Source of the DNA: Vulcanimicrobiota bacterium
Lineage (GTDB): Bacteria > Vulcanimicrobiota > Vulcanimicrobiia > Eremiobacterales > Eremiobacteraceae
Direction of reading: 5' to 3'
Assembly (NCBI GenBank): GCA_013290125.1
Contig: JABCYQ010000019.1
Span: forward strand, 1 to 57,118
Length of the DNA stretch: 57,118 nt
The position numbers and the translations under genes are program-made. The stretch's first letter is position 1; each line of letters begins with the position of its first letter. The notes beneath the pieces are model-generated. The model searched no databases, was not told the DNA's origin, and saw nothing but the letters and a program-made list of their open reading frames with translations. This document shows positions 1 through 8,146 of this stretch, in pieces.

Positions 1-2
1 TC

Positions 3-650
3 GAGAAGACCGTACGCGACGCCCTGGCTGCGCTCACGCCGCTCGTGGCGGACGTCGAAGTGATCGTCGTGGATGATGGCAGTTCAGACGGCACGGTGTC
101 CGTCGTCGAACGTCTGGCGGCAGAAGACGGTCGCGTGCGGCTCGTTCGTCACGAGCGCAACCGAGGCTACGGCGCCGCGCTTCGGACCGGCTTCAGCGCC
201 GCGGCGAAGGAGTTCGTGTTTTTCTCCGACGCCGACGGTCAGTTCGATCTGCGGGAGATCGACGGCTTCTTGCCGCTCGCCGCGAGCGCGCCGGCGGTGG
301 TAGGCTTTCGCATCAAGCGTAACGATCCGCCCCACCGCCTCTTCATCGCCAAGACGTACAATCTGATCGTGCGCGCGGTATTCGGGTTGCGCGTTCGCGA
401 TATCGATTGCGCGTTCAAGCTCTTTCGGCGCGACGCCCTGGACGGCATCGGCCTCGAATCCAATGGTGCCTTCATCAGTTCCGAGCTGCTGATCAAACTG
501 CGGCGCCGTGGCGTGCCTATCGTCGAGCGCGGCGTGCACCATTACCCGCGCACGACGGGCTATTCTAAAGGCGCGAATGCGGGCGTCATCCTGCGCACGA
601 TCCGCGACATCATCCGGCTGCGGTTGGGCATGTCGCTCGCGCCGCGGTGA
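3..650 (+). CDS. family 2 glycosyltransferase, 5' end outside the window
   Basis: This is the C-terminal part of a GT-A fold glycosyltransferase that probably transfers a sugar from a nucleotide or polyprenyl-phosphate donor at the inner membrane. The reading frame is open from base 3, and the first visible residues (EKTVRDAL) are what normally follows the start of this family, so only a few residues are missing. The DDGSSDGT motif and the metal-binding SDADG motif are both present. A C-terminal segment with DIDCAFKLFRRDAL and RTTGYSKG resembles dolichol-phosphate-mannose-synthase-like members. No membrane helices follow. The stop lies 18 bases before yebC, so the two may be co-transcribed. 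The acceptor cannot be told from sequence. Confidence 0.9.
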   Translation, partial: EKTVRDALAALTPLVADVEVIVVDDGSSDGTVSVVERLAAEDGRVRLVRHERNRGYGAALRTGFSAAAKEFVFFSDADGQFDLREIDGFLPLAASAPAVVGFRIKRNDPPHRLFIAKTYNLIVRAVFGLRVRDIDCAFKLFRRDALDGIGLESNGAFISSELLIKLRRRGVPIVERGVHHYPRTTGYSKGANAGVILRTIRDIIRLRLGMSLAPR

Positions 651-668
651 GCGGACTGGCGCGCTGAC

Positions 669-1433
669 ATGTCGGGTCACTCCAAATGGCATAACATCCG
701 CCTCCACAAGGGCAAGATCGACGCGCAACGCGCGCAGGTCTTCACGAAGATCAGCAAAGAGATCATCGTCGCCGCCAAATCAGGCTTGCCCGATCCGGAC
801 GCCAACTTCAAACTAAAACTCGCCGTAGCGAAGGCGCGCGAAGCGAACATGCCGATGGAGAACATCCGTCGCGCGATAGCCCGCGCCACCGGTGCCGGCA
901 GCGGCTCGGCGTCATTCGAGGCGATCCGCTACGAAGGGTTCGGCCCGAGCGGCGTGGCGGTGATCGTGGACGCGGTGACCGATAATCGCAATCGCACGGC
1001 TTCCGAGATGCGCTACCTTTTCTCTCGCAACGGTGGAAATCTTGGCGAGAGCGGCTCCGTCGCGTGGCAGTTCGATGAGCGCGGCGTGCTGCGTTTCCCC
1101 GCCGCTGGGATCTCTGAAGACGATGTGCTCGAGTGCGCGGACGTCGCCGGCGTTCTCGATGTGAATATCGACGGCGATGAAGTGGAGATCGTGACGGAGC
1201 CGAGCTCGCTCTCATCAACTCGCGAGGAGTTGGAGCGCCGGTTGCTCGGGCCGCGCGGCGTCGCATTAGGATCGGCGGCCGTCGAGTTTCTTCCGAAGAC
1301 CACGGTGGCGCTCGGCGCTGCAGAAGCACCGGACGTGCTCCGCCTTCTCGACGCGCTCGACGAACACGACGACGTGACGCGCGTCTCGTCGAACGCCGAT
1401 ATCCCTGACGCGCTCATGGAGCAGCTCGCGTGA
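669..1433 (+). CDS. yebC: YebC/PmpR (TACO1) family protein
   Basis: The protein is 254 residues long, about the usual 240-250 for the family, and starts with the signature MSGHSKWHNIRLHKGKIDA followed by the AKEANMPMENIRRAI-type segment. YebC proteins were long annotated as transcription regulators and are now regarded as translation factors that relieve ribosome stalling, including at proline runs. The two later domains, ending in a DALDEHDDVTRV-type segment, are complete. The ATG is the only sensible start. The last four bases overlap the GTG of the next gene, so translational coupling is likely. In many bacteria yebC sits next to ruvC; that is not the case here. Confidence 0.95.
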   Translation: MSGHSKWHNIRLHKGKIDAQRAQVFTKISKEIIVAAKSGLPDPDANFKLKLAVAKAREANMPMENIRRAIARATGAGSGSASFEAIRYEGFGPSGVAVIVDAVTDNRNRTASEMRYLFSRNGGNLGESGSVAWQFDERGVLRFPAAGISEDDVLECADVAGVLDVNIDGDEVEIVTEPSSLSSTREELERRLLGPRGVALGSAAVEFLPKTTVALGAAEAPDVLRLLDALDEHDDVTRVSSNADIPDALMEQLA

Positions 1434-2578
1434 GCGGCTCGGGCGACGGACCGTCTGCCGTCGGCAAGCGCAGCGCCAAACTCGCGGCGGAGAAGAGCCG
1501 CGCCCGGGGCCAGGTTCGTCGCGCGCTCGGGTGGACGTGGCAGACCTACGCGCTGTGGGGGGCACTAGGCGTTTCGCTCGTCGTTCTGCTCTGGTTCTTC
1601 ATCATGCTGAACGGATTTTTTGCTCCCGCAAGCGCTTCGGTGACCGTGCCCTCTCTCGAAGGCTTAACGCTCTCGGCAGCGCAGACTGTCGCCGCGCGCG
1701 CGCATCTAGAACTGCACACGATCTCTCGGCGCTCGGATTTTCGCGCGCCGAAAGACGAGATTTTGGGTCAACTGCCCGCTGCGGGCGAGCACGTCCGCGA
1801 AGGACGCAGCATCGACATCATCGTCTCGGACGGCGTGCCGACCGTCAAGGTGCCGAGCCTCAGCGCGATGTCGCAGCGCGATGCGATTGTAGCGCTCGAG
1901 AATGCGCACTTGGTCGCGGGCGATATCACGACGCGCGAACAGTCGGACGTCACGGCGGGCATCGTCCTCGATCAAAAGCCCGACGCGTTTACCGAGTTGC
2001 CGGCTGGTTCCAAAGTGGATCTCGTCGTCGCGCGCGGACGCCCGTTGAAGTACGCGCCGAACTTCGTCGGCTACCCAGCCTCGTTCGCCGCGACCGCGGC
2101 GAAAGAAGCGGGCATCGCGCTCGACAAAGTAACGATTCTCGCCATAGCGCCGAATGCAAAGCCGAAGGGGACGATCGTCGCAGAAGATCCGCCCGCCGGT
2201 TCCCAACTTTTGCCGAATCAACGCATCTCGCTACAGGTGAGCGGCGGTGCGCCGCCCACGCCGGCGCCGTTGCCGTCGCTGCCGATCGACAATACCGCGA
2301 ACGGCTCACCGCCGCCAAGCCCGCAGCCGTCTCCGTCGCCGACTGGCGCGCTGCCGCTGCCGGAGTCATCGCGCGCGATGCGCGTCTCCGTCGCGTTGCC
2401 GGCATCGTCAGCTCCGGCACGTGTGCGCGTGGTTCTATTGGACGCCAAGGGTTCGCGCACGCTCTACGATCAGGATACCACTGGGGGTTTCACGCTTTCG
2501 TTCGACGTGACCGTCACCGGAGCGGCGACGATCGAAACGTTCGTGAACGACGCGCTCGTGAACTCAACCGCGCTCTAG
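1430..2578 (+). CDS. single-pass membrane protein with three PASTA domains
   Basis: The 382-residue product has a short basic cytoplasmic head, one membrane helix (about residues 40-62), three PASTA repeats outside (about 71-136, 137-204 and 205-274), a Pro/Ser-rich linker (about 276-315) and a small C-terminal beta-rich domain. PASTA domains bind uncrosslinked peptidoglycan or muropeptides and usually belong to PknB-type kinases or PBPs. Here no kinase or transpeptidase domain is present, so it is probably a cell-wall-binding accessory protein. It starts with GTG overlapping the yebC stop. The proline-rich linker could itself need YebC-type help in translation, which is speculation. The specific role is unknown. 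Confidence 0.8.
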   Translation: MSGSGDGPSAVGKRSAKLAAEKSRARGQVRRALGWTWQTYALWGALGVSLVVLLWFFIMLNGFFAPASASVTVPSLEGLTLSAAQTVAARAHLELHTISRRSDFRAPKDEILGQLPAAGEHVREGRSIDIIVSDGVPTVKVPSLSAMSQRDAIVALENAHLVAGDITTREQSDVTAGIVLDQKPDAFTELPAGSKVDLVVARGRPLKYAPNFVGYPASFAATAAKEAGIALDKVTILAIAPNAKPKGTIVAEDPPAGSQLLPNQRISLQVSGGAPPTPAPLPSLPIDNTANGSPPPSPQPSPSPTGALPLPESSRAMRVSVALPASSAPARVRVVLLDAKGSRTLYDQDTTGGFTLSFDVTVTGAATIETFVNDALVNSTAL

Positions 2579-2611
2579 GGAATTCGAGGCGGGCGCCCCG
2601 AAAGCCGCCGT

Positions 2612-3298
2612 ATGGCCGTCAATCGTGTCGGAGACCGGCGCGCGTTTCGCGTCGCGCCGTCGCTTCTTTCAGCGGATTTCGCCGAAATCCGGGCGCAGAT
2701 AGAGTTGGTCGAACGTGCGGGCGCCGACTACTTGCACATCGACGTCATGGACGGCCGCTTCGTCCCCAACATCACCTGGGGGCCGAAGATCGTCAAAGAC
2801 ATGCGCAGGCTCTCGCCACTGCCCTTCGACGTGCACCTCATGATCGTTGAACCCGAACGGTACGTCGACGACTTCATCGCGGCCGGAGCCAACATCGTGA
2901 CCGTGCATTGGGAAGCGACGGTGCACGCGCATCGCCTCGTGCAGCAGATCAAGGCGAGCGGTGCGCGCGCCGGTCTTTCGGTCAATCCGGCGACGTCGCT
3001 GTCCGTCTTGGATGAGATATTGCCGTACGTGGACCTGCTGCTCGTCATGAGCGTCAATCCGGGCTTCGGCGGTCAATCATACATCCCGACCTCCACCGCG
3101 AAGATAGCGGAGGCCCGCCGGACGATCAACACGCGCGCACTGGATGTCGAGATCGAAGTGGACGGCGGCGTGCATCTCGACAATGTCGCCGATGTCGCCC
3201 GCGCAGGCGCCGACACGGTGGTCATGGGCGCCGGCATCTACGGCACGAAAGATCCGGCCGCCACGATCAGGCGCGTCCGCGAATTGTGCGCGCGCTGA
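2612..3298 (+). CDS. rpe: ribulose-phosphate 3-epimerase
   Basis: The enzyme interconverts ribulose 5-phosphate and xylulose 5-phosphate in the pentose phosphate pathway, in the cytoplasm. The 228-residue protein has the family hallmarks in order: APSLLSADF at the N-terminus, HIDVMDGRFVPN with metal-binding His and Asp, DVHLMI with the second metal His, MSVNPGFGGQ, and the phosphate-binding EVDGGVHLDN and MGAGIYG segments. The ATG at 2612 gives about a dozen residues before the conserved core, slightly long for the family. The end overlaps the start of thiL by 13 bases. Confidence 0.95.
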   Translation: MAVNRVGDRRAFRVAPSLLSADFAEIRAQIELVERAGADYLHIDVMDGRFVPNITWGPKIVKDMRRLSPLPFDVHLMIVEPERYVDDFIAAGANIVTVHWEATVHAHRLVQQIKASGARAGLSVNPATSLSVLDEILPYVDLLLVMSVNPGFGGQSYIPTSTAKIAEARRTINTRALDVEIEVDGGVHLDNVADVARAGADTVVMGAGIYGTKDPAATIRRVRELCAR

Positions 3299-4311
3299 CC
3301 GCGCCGCAACTCACTGAAGACGCGCTCATCGCCTCCTTGCGGGATGCGCTTGGACGGCCGCCGCGCGCGCTGCGCGTCGGGATAGGCGACGACGCGGCGG
3401 TCTGGAAAACACCGGGCTCGCACCTTACCGTCCTGACCACCGACATGTTGGTGGACGGCGTGCACTTCCGTTCGCATGCGACATCGCCTGAGGATCTCGG
3501 AGTGAAATCGCTGGCGGTGAATCTTTCCGACATCGCCGCGATGGGAGCACGGCCGGCCGTCGCTGTGATCGCGCTCGGAATCACTGAGGAAGTCGACGCT
3601 GACTGGCTGCGGCGACTATATCGTGGCATGGCCTCACTTGCGAATTCGTCGCAGTGCGCGATCGCGGGTGGTGACGTGGTCCGCGCGCCGGTGCTGACGA
3701 TCGGCGTCACCATAGCCGGGCACGTCCGTCCGAGCCGCCTTCGCGTTCGCTCGGGCGCCAAGCCCGGAGACGTCATCGCTGTGACGGGTTCGCTGGGGCG
3801 AGCGGCCGCGGGTCTGCGCGTACTCGATCGGCAGCTCGCTGACGCGCTCGAGTCGGGGGATCGAGCTACGGTCTGCGATGCTTACCTTCGGCCGACGCCG
3901 CGTTTACGCGAGGGTGCGTTTCTCGGCGGCTCGACCGCGGTTCATGCGATGATGGATATTTCTGACGGCCTGTCGACTGACGTTGGTCGGATGGCCTTCG
4001 CGTCCGGGGTTGACGCCGTTGTCGATATCCGTTTGTTAACGTTGGATCCGGCCGTTCGCGCCGCGGCGAAACTGACGGGCGACGATGCGCTGCGTCTTAC
4101 GTTTGACGGCGGAGACGACTACGAGCTGCTGATCGCGATCAGACGGCGCTCATTTACGCAAGTCGCGCGCGGCCTGCATGGCCGCTGCGGCACGGCGCTT
4201 CGGGCGATCGGCGCGTTTGAAAAGGGCAGCGGCGCGGTCTGGTCGGTGGACGACTCCGGCCGAAGGCCGCTACCACCGCGCGGCTACGACCACCTCTCAC
4301 AACGCGCTTAA
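3286..4311 (+). CDS. thiL: thiamine-monophosphate kinase
   Basis: ThiL phosphorylates thiamine monophosphate to the active cofactor thiamine diphosphate using ATP. The 341-residue product belongs to the PurM/AIR-synthase-like fold. It carries VGIGDDAAVW near residue 30, TTDMLVDGVHF, the metal/ATP-binding GGDVVRAP and MDISDGLSTD, and a late FDGGDDYELL motif, all in the expected order and spacing. It starts with GTG inside the end of rpe; the first 12 residues are not conserved, so a slightly later start is possible. It is the last gene before a long inverted repeat that probably ends the transcript. Confidence 0.93.
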   Translation: MRALTAPQLTEDALIASLRDALGRPPRALRVGIGDDAAVWKTPGSHLTVLTTDMLVDGVHFRSHATSPEDLGVKSLAVNLSDIAAMGARPAVAVIALGITEEVDADWLRRLYRGMASLANSSQCAIAGGDVVRAPVLTIGVTIAGHVRPSRLRVRSGAKPGDVIAVTGSLGRAAAGLRVLDRQLADALESGDRATVCDAYLRPTPRLREGAFLGGSTAVHAMMDISDGLSTDVGRMAFASGVDAVVDIRLLTLDPAVRAAAKLTGDDALRLTFDGGDDYELLIAIRRRSFTQVARGLHGRCGTALRAIGAFEKGSGAVWSVDDSGRRPLPPRGYDHLSQRA

Positions 4312-4337
4312 CGATATTGCTGAATGGGCCGACGAGT

Positions 4338-4406
4338 CTGAAGGGGCCGATTTTATATCGGCCCAAGCAAATAAAACGGGGGCCGATATAAAATCGGCCC
4401 CTTCAG
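4338..4406. repeat. 27-bp perfect inverted repeat built from two dispersed palindromic elements; likely bidirectional terminator
   Basis: A left arm at 4338-4364 (CTGAAGGGGCCGAT then TTTATATCGGCCC) is repeated exactly in reverse complement at 4380-4406, separated by about 15 A-rich bases. Each arm is itself palindromic (GGGCCGAT...ATCGGCCC). It sits between the convergent ends of thiL (+, stop 4311) and rpmB (-, stop 4411), where a shared terminator is expected. Related elements recur at 17311, 17797, 32281, 35911, 36528 and 40968. Confidence 0.85.
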
Positions 4407-4410
4407 AGAA

Positions 4411-4602
4411 CTAGACGGCGCGGGTGACTTTTTTCGAGCGCAGACATCTCGTGCAGACCCGCGAGGTCTTCACGGTGCCGGCGATTTTCACGCGCACGGA
4501 CTGAAGATTGGGCAGCCAGCGCCGGCGCGTCTTGCGCATTGAGTGGCTGACGTTATTTCCCGACGCCGGGCCTTTGCTGCAGATATCGCATCGCTTCGCC
4601 AT
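4411..4602 (-). CDS. rpmB: 50S ribosomal protein bL28
   Basis: The 63-residue basic protein begins [21 protein letters not shown] and contains [13 protein letters not shown], which are diagnostic of bL28, a structural protein of the large ribosomal subunit. Two cysteine pairs (CDIC near the start, CTRC near the end) indicate the zinc-binding C+ form. The chosen ATG at 4602 is preceded by AAGGAA at good spacing; a longer reading frame upstream to 4647 is not conserved. It is transcribed away from fakA, with an 88-base divergent intergenic region, and converges on thiL. Confidence 0.95.
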   Translation of the reverse strand: MAKRCDICSKGPASGNNVSHSMRKTRRRWLPNLQSVRVKIAGTVKTSRVCTRCLRSKKVTRAV

Positions 4603-4690
4603 GGTAGTTCCTTCACGATCAATTGGACAACCTACGCATGATACCACACGCGCCGTAAGCCTTCAAGGGCCTGCTGTACGGGACGTCGTA

Positions 4691-6310
4691 ATGACGGCCG
4701 TGCGCATCACGAAGTGCGACGGAAAGACGTTCGCCGACTTCATCGTCGCGGGGACATACTTCTTGCGGAAGTATCGTTCGGTAGTCAATGACCTGAACGT
4801 ATTTCCTGTTCCGGACGGCGACACGGGTACGAACATGTTCTTCACCGTGCGCAGTGCGATGATCGAAGCGTGCAAAGTGAAGAGCCGCGAGATCAAGGTC
4901 GTCGCGGCCGCGGCAGCGCAGGGCGCGCTGATGGGCGCGCGCGGAAATTCCGGCGTCATCATCTCGCAGATGTTCCGCGGGTTCGCCCACGCAGTCCGGC
5001 ATAAGGCGGCGATCGAAACGATCGATTTCGCCACGGCACTGGACGAGGGCGTGCAAGCCGCGCGCCAGGCGCTGCTCAAACCAGTCGAGGGCACGATACT
5101 CTCCGTCGCGTCGGCCGCGGCAAACGCGGCGTTCAAAAGTGCGGTCTCGGAAAAGGACTTCTATAGCGTCGTGCACGCCGTGGTCTCGGCGGCAAATGAA
5201 GCGCTTGAAAAGACGCCCGATCAATTGGCGGTGCTCAAAGAAGCCAACGTCGTCGACGCCGGAGGACAGGGCTTCGTGTATTTCATGGAAGGCGTCGTAC
5301 GCATGCTGCCCGGACGCGCTCCCTACACGACCGCGTTTCCGCGAAAGCCGATCCGTGCCGCGACGTTCACGACCAGACAGAAAGTGGACGTCAACCGATA
5401 TTGTACGGAGTTCGTCCTTACAGACGCCACCATCGACGCCGATAGTTTCCGCGCGCTGCTCCTGCCGCAAGGCGATTCGCTGATCGTCGCGGGCGGCGAA
5501 GGCACTATCCGCGTCCACATCCATACGGATTTTCCGCAGCGCGTCGCCGATAGCGCGCGCGAACACGGCGTCGTCTCAAAACTCAAAATCGACAACATGG
5601 AAGAACAGCACAACGTCCTGGTCGTCGATCGTGAAGCAAAGCCGCGCGGCATCGTCGCGGTCGTGCCGGGCGAAGGCTTCGTGAAGATCGCAAAGGAGCT
5701 CGGCGCCGACGTCAGCGTTCTCGGCGGCGCGACGATGAACCCATCCGTAAAAGATCTGCTCGTCGCCGTCAACAAGGTGCTAGCGCCGGTCGTCTACTTG
5801 CTGCCGAACGACAAGAACGTCATTCTGAGCGCACGTGAAGTCGGCGCACTCACCGACCGGAAGGTCGTCGTCGTGCCGACCCGGACCATTCCCGACGGCA
5901 TCGCGGCGCTCTTCGCCCTGGTCAACACAGCCGCCGACGCGCAACCCGCACCCGAGGAATTGCTCGCGGAATCGACCGTCGCCGTGTCCGGATCGATCTT
6001 CGCAGCCGGCCGCGACGCATCGATCGGCGGCGTCGCCGTCAAGCAGCATCAGCTCGTGGGCGCAGTGGATGCGCGCGATGGCCGGCCCGAAAGGCTCATC
6101 GACGGGGACGACGCAGCAGGCATCGCGCTTGCGATGCTGCGCGACGCCGGCGACGCGTCGCTTCTTTCCTTATACTATGGGGCAAATCGTAAGCTCAAGG
6201 ATGCAGAAGCGGTCGCCGAAACAGTGCGCGCCGCGAACCCGCAGCTCGCCGTTGAAGTCTACTATGGCGGCCAGGCGTCGTCGGATTACGTGATCAGTAT
6301 TGAACGCTAA
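4691..6310 (+). CDS. fakA: FakA/YloV-type fatty acid kinase subunit (DAK2 domain)
   Basis: The 539-residue protein has an N-terminal DAK2 ATP-binding domain (about residues 10-200, with LNVFPVPDGDTGTNM, GARGNSGVI and VKPVEGTIL-like segments), a middle domain (VNRYCTEFVL, HIHTDFP), and a C-terminal DegV-like fold. In Firmicutes FakA phosphorylates fatty acids bound to a FakB (DegV) partner, and PlsX interconverts acyl-phosphate and acyl-ACP. Here plsX and a degV gene follow directly, which strongly supports that role. The ATG at 4691 was chosen because homology begins with TKCDGKTFADFI-type sequence; the frame is open further upstream but overlaps rpmB. Confidence 0.9.
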   Translation: MTAVRITKCDGKTFADFIVAGTYFLRKYRSVVNDLNVFPVPDGDTGTNMFFTVRSAMIEACKVKSREIKVVAAAAAQGALMGARGNSGVIISQMFRGFAHAVRHKAAIETIDFATALDEGVQAARQALLKPVEGTILSVASAAANAAFKSAVSEKDFYSVVHAVVSAANEALEKTPDQLAVLKEANVVDAGGQGFVYFMEGVVRMLPGRAPYTTAFPRKPIRAATFTTRQKVDVNRYCTEFVLTDATIDADSFRALLLPQGDSLIVAGGEGTIRVHIHTDFPQRVADSAREHGVVSKLKIDNMEEQHNVLVVDREAKPRGIVAVVPGEGFVKIAKELGADVSVLGGATMNPSVKDLLVAVNKVLAPVVYLLPNDKNVILSAREVGALTDRKVVVVPTRTIPDGIAALFALVNTAADAQPAPEELLAESTVAVSGSIFAAGRDASIGGVAVKQHQLVGAVDARDGRPERLIDGDDAAGIALAMLRDAGDASLLSLYYGANRKLKDAEAVAETVRAANPQLAVEVYYGGQASSDYVISIER

Positions 6311-7304
6311 GGACGCGCGCATCGCCATAGACGCCATGGGCGGCGATCTTGCGCCCGACGAGGTCGTGACCGGCGCTTGCTGTGCCGCCGCCCAACTCGG
6401 TTTCTCGCTGATCCTCGTCGGCGATGAAAAGCGCATCGAACCGCTGATCGCGGCGTCGAAGGCGTCAGCGAGCGTGCGCGTCGTTCATGCGCCCGAAGAA
6501 GTCGCGATGCATGAAGCGCCCGCGGGCGCAGTACGCCGCGGGTCGGCCACGTCCATGGGCCGCACGGTCGAACTCGTGCGCGACGGCGAAGCCGACGCAG
6601 CGTTCTCGGCCGGCAACAGCGGAGCGTTCCTCGCCATCTCCACCATCCGTTTGCGAACGCTTCCGGGCATCGCACGCGCGGCGTTCGCAACGGCATGGCC
6701 GGCACGCAAGGGGCCGATGTTGCTGCTCGACTCCGGCGCGAACGTGGATTGCAAACCCGAGTGGCTCGTGCAATTCGCGATAATGGGCTGCGCTTACGCG
6801 CGCGGCGTCCTCAATGTGGCGGCGCCGAAAGTCGGGCTGCTCTCGGTCGGCGAAGAAGAGGAGAAGGGCAACGCGCTGACAGCGGCAGCCTTTCCGCTCT
6901 TGCGCGCGGCGCCGATCGACTTCATCGGCAACGTCGAGGGACGCGATCTGCTCTTGGGCGACGCGGACGTCATCGTCTGCGACGGCTTCGTCGGCAACGT
7001 CGCCCTCAAGCTCGTCGAAGCCTCGTCGGAGTATCTGTTCGACAACGTCCGCGCGAGATCAAAAGATAACGCACGCGCCCGGATCGGCGCATTGCTTATG
7101 CGTCCGGCGCTGCGCAAGGTGAAGGCGATGCTCGACTATCGCGAGTACGGCGGCGCACCGCTGCTCGGCGTGCGCGGCATCTGCCTGATCGGCCACGGTC
7201 GCGCCGACTCGTTCGCGGTCGTGAGCGCCTGTCGCGCCGCGCTTGCGGCCGTCAGTCACGACGTTCTCGGCTCCATCGCGCGAGCGTTTGCGGCGCAGCC
7301 GTGA
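6300..7304 (+). CDS. plsX: phosphate acyltransferase PlsX
   Basis: PlsX makes acyl-phosphate from acyl-ACP (and the reverse) for membrane phospholipid synthesis, working at the inner face of the membrane. The 334-residue protein shows IAIDAMGGDLAPDEVV at the start, FSAGNSGAFLA, the LLDSGANVDCKPEWLVQFA stretch, GLLSVGEEEEKGN and VCDGFVGNVALK, all typical. It begins with a TTG codon that overlaps the end of fakA by 11 bases; no better start lies closer to the conserved core. Its position between fakA and degV fits a three-gene unit for activating free fatty acids. Confidence 0.95.
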   Translation: MNAKDARIAIDAMGGDLAPDEVVTGACCAAAQLGFSLILVGDEKRIEPLIAASKASASVRVVHAPEEVAMHEAPAGAVRRGSATSMGRTVELVRDGEADAAFSAGNSGAFLAISTIRLRTLPGIARAAFATAWPARKGPMLLLDSGANVDCKPEWLVQFAIMGCAYARGVLNVAAPKVGLLSVGEEEEKGNALTAAAFPLLRAAPIDFIGNVEGRDLLLGDADVIVCDGFVGNVALKLVEASSEYLFDNVRARSKDNARARIGALLMRPALRKVKAMLDYREYGGAPLLGVRGICLIGHGRADSFAVVSACRAALAAVSHDVLGSIARAFAAQP

Positions 7305-8146
7305 GCTGGCGCTACGCGATCGTCACGGATTCGACGGCGGACATGGGGCCGCTGGCGGCCGCGAACGGCGTCACCGTCGTTCCGCTGACCATCCGTTTCG
7401 GCAATGAAGAGTTCCGCGACGGCGTCGATCTCTCGAGCGAACAATTCTACGCGAAGCTCGAGACCAGCCCGCAGCCGCCGATCACAGCGCAGCCCACCCC
7501 GGCGGCATTCGAAGCCGCGTATCGCCGGCTCCTCGACGAAGGCGCGGAACACGTCCTCTCGCTGCACGTCTCAAGCTCGCTCTCCGGCACATATAACTCG
7601 GCAGCGCTTGCGGCGTCCACGGTCGATCCGGCGCGAATCAGCGTGCTCGACACCAGATCCGTATCAGCGGGCCTTGCCATGCTCGCGATCGGAGCGCGCA
7701 AATTGTTGGACAGCGGAGCGTCGCCCGCCGAAGTCCTGAACGCTTTGCGCGGCGACATCCCGCACGTGGAGCTTTTCGCAACCATCCCGAATCTCACGTA
7801 TTTGGCGCGCGGCGGCCGTATCGGCGGTCTGCGGGGCATGCTCGGCAACGTGCTGAAAATAGTGCCGATCTTAAAAGTCGAAGACGGCGTCGTGGCCGAA
7901 CAGGCGAAGGTGCGGACTTTCAACCGCGCAGTCGACCAGTTGGTGGAGACCGCCATCAAACGCATTCCCGCCAAGGGGTCGGCCAGAGTCGCCGTGCTTC
8001 ACTCAGTCGCGCCGGATCTCGCCGCGTCCGTCGGCGAACGAATGCGTTCGGGGGTTGCGCCGTCATCGCTGATCACGTGCGAGATCGGGCCGACGGTCGG
8101 CACCCATGCGGGGCCAGGGGCCGTCGGCGTATGCTTCATCCCCTGA
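7301..8146 (+). CDS. DegV family fatty-acid-binding protein (FakB-like)
   Basis: The 281-residue product has the DegV fold signature: VTDSTADM at the start, TAQPTPAAF, SSSLSGTYNSA, TRSVSAGLAML and, in the C-terminal lobe, a NLTYLARGGRIGG motif. DegV/FakB proteins hold one fatty acid and present it to FakA for phosphorylation. Direct linkage to fakA and plsX makes this the likely FakB partner. It starts with GTG overlapping the plsX stop (GTGA). Chain-length preference cannot be read from the sequence. Confidence 0.9.
   Translation: MSWRYAIVTDSTADMGPLAAANGVTVVPLTIRFGNEEFRDGVDLSSEQFYAKLETSPQPPITAQPTPAAFEAAYRRLLDEGAEHVLSLHVSSSLSGTYNSAALAASTVDPARISVLDTRSVSAGLAMLAIGARKLLDSGASPAEVLNALRGDIPHVELFATIPNLTYLARGGRIGGLRGMLGNVLKIVPILKVEDGVVAEQAKVRTFNRAVDQLVETAIKRIPAKGSARVAVLHSVAPDLAASVGERMRSGVAPSSLITCEIGPTVGTHAGPGAVGVCFIP

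Noticed and set aside
8077-8130. Earlier ATG for hemW
   Set aside because: The extra residues come from the degV frame-shadow and lack conservation; homology and the motif spacing begin at the ATG at 8131.
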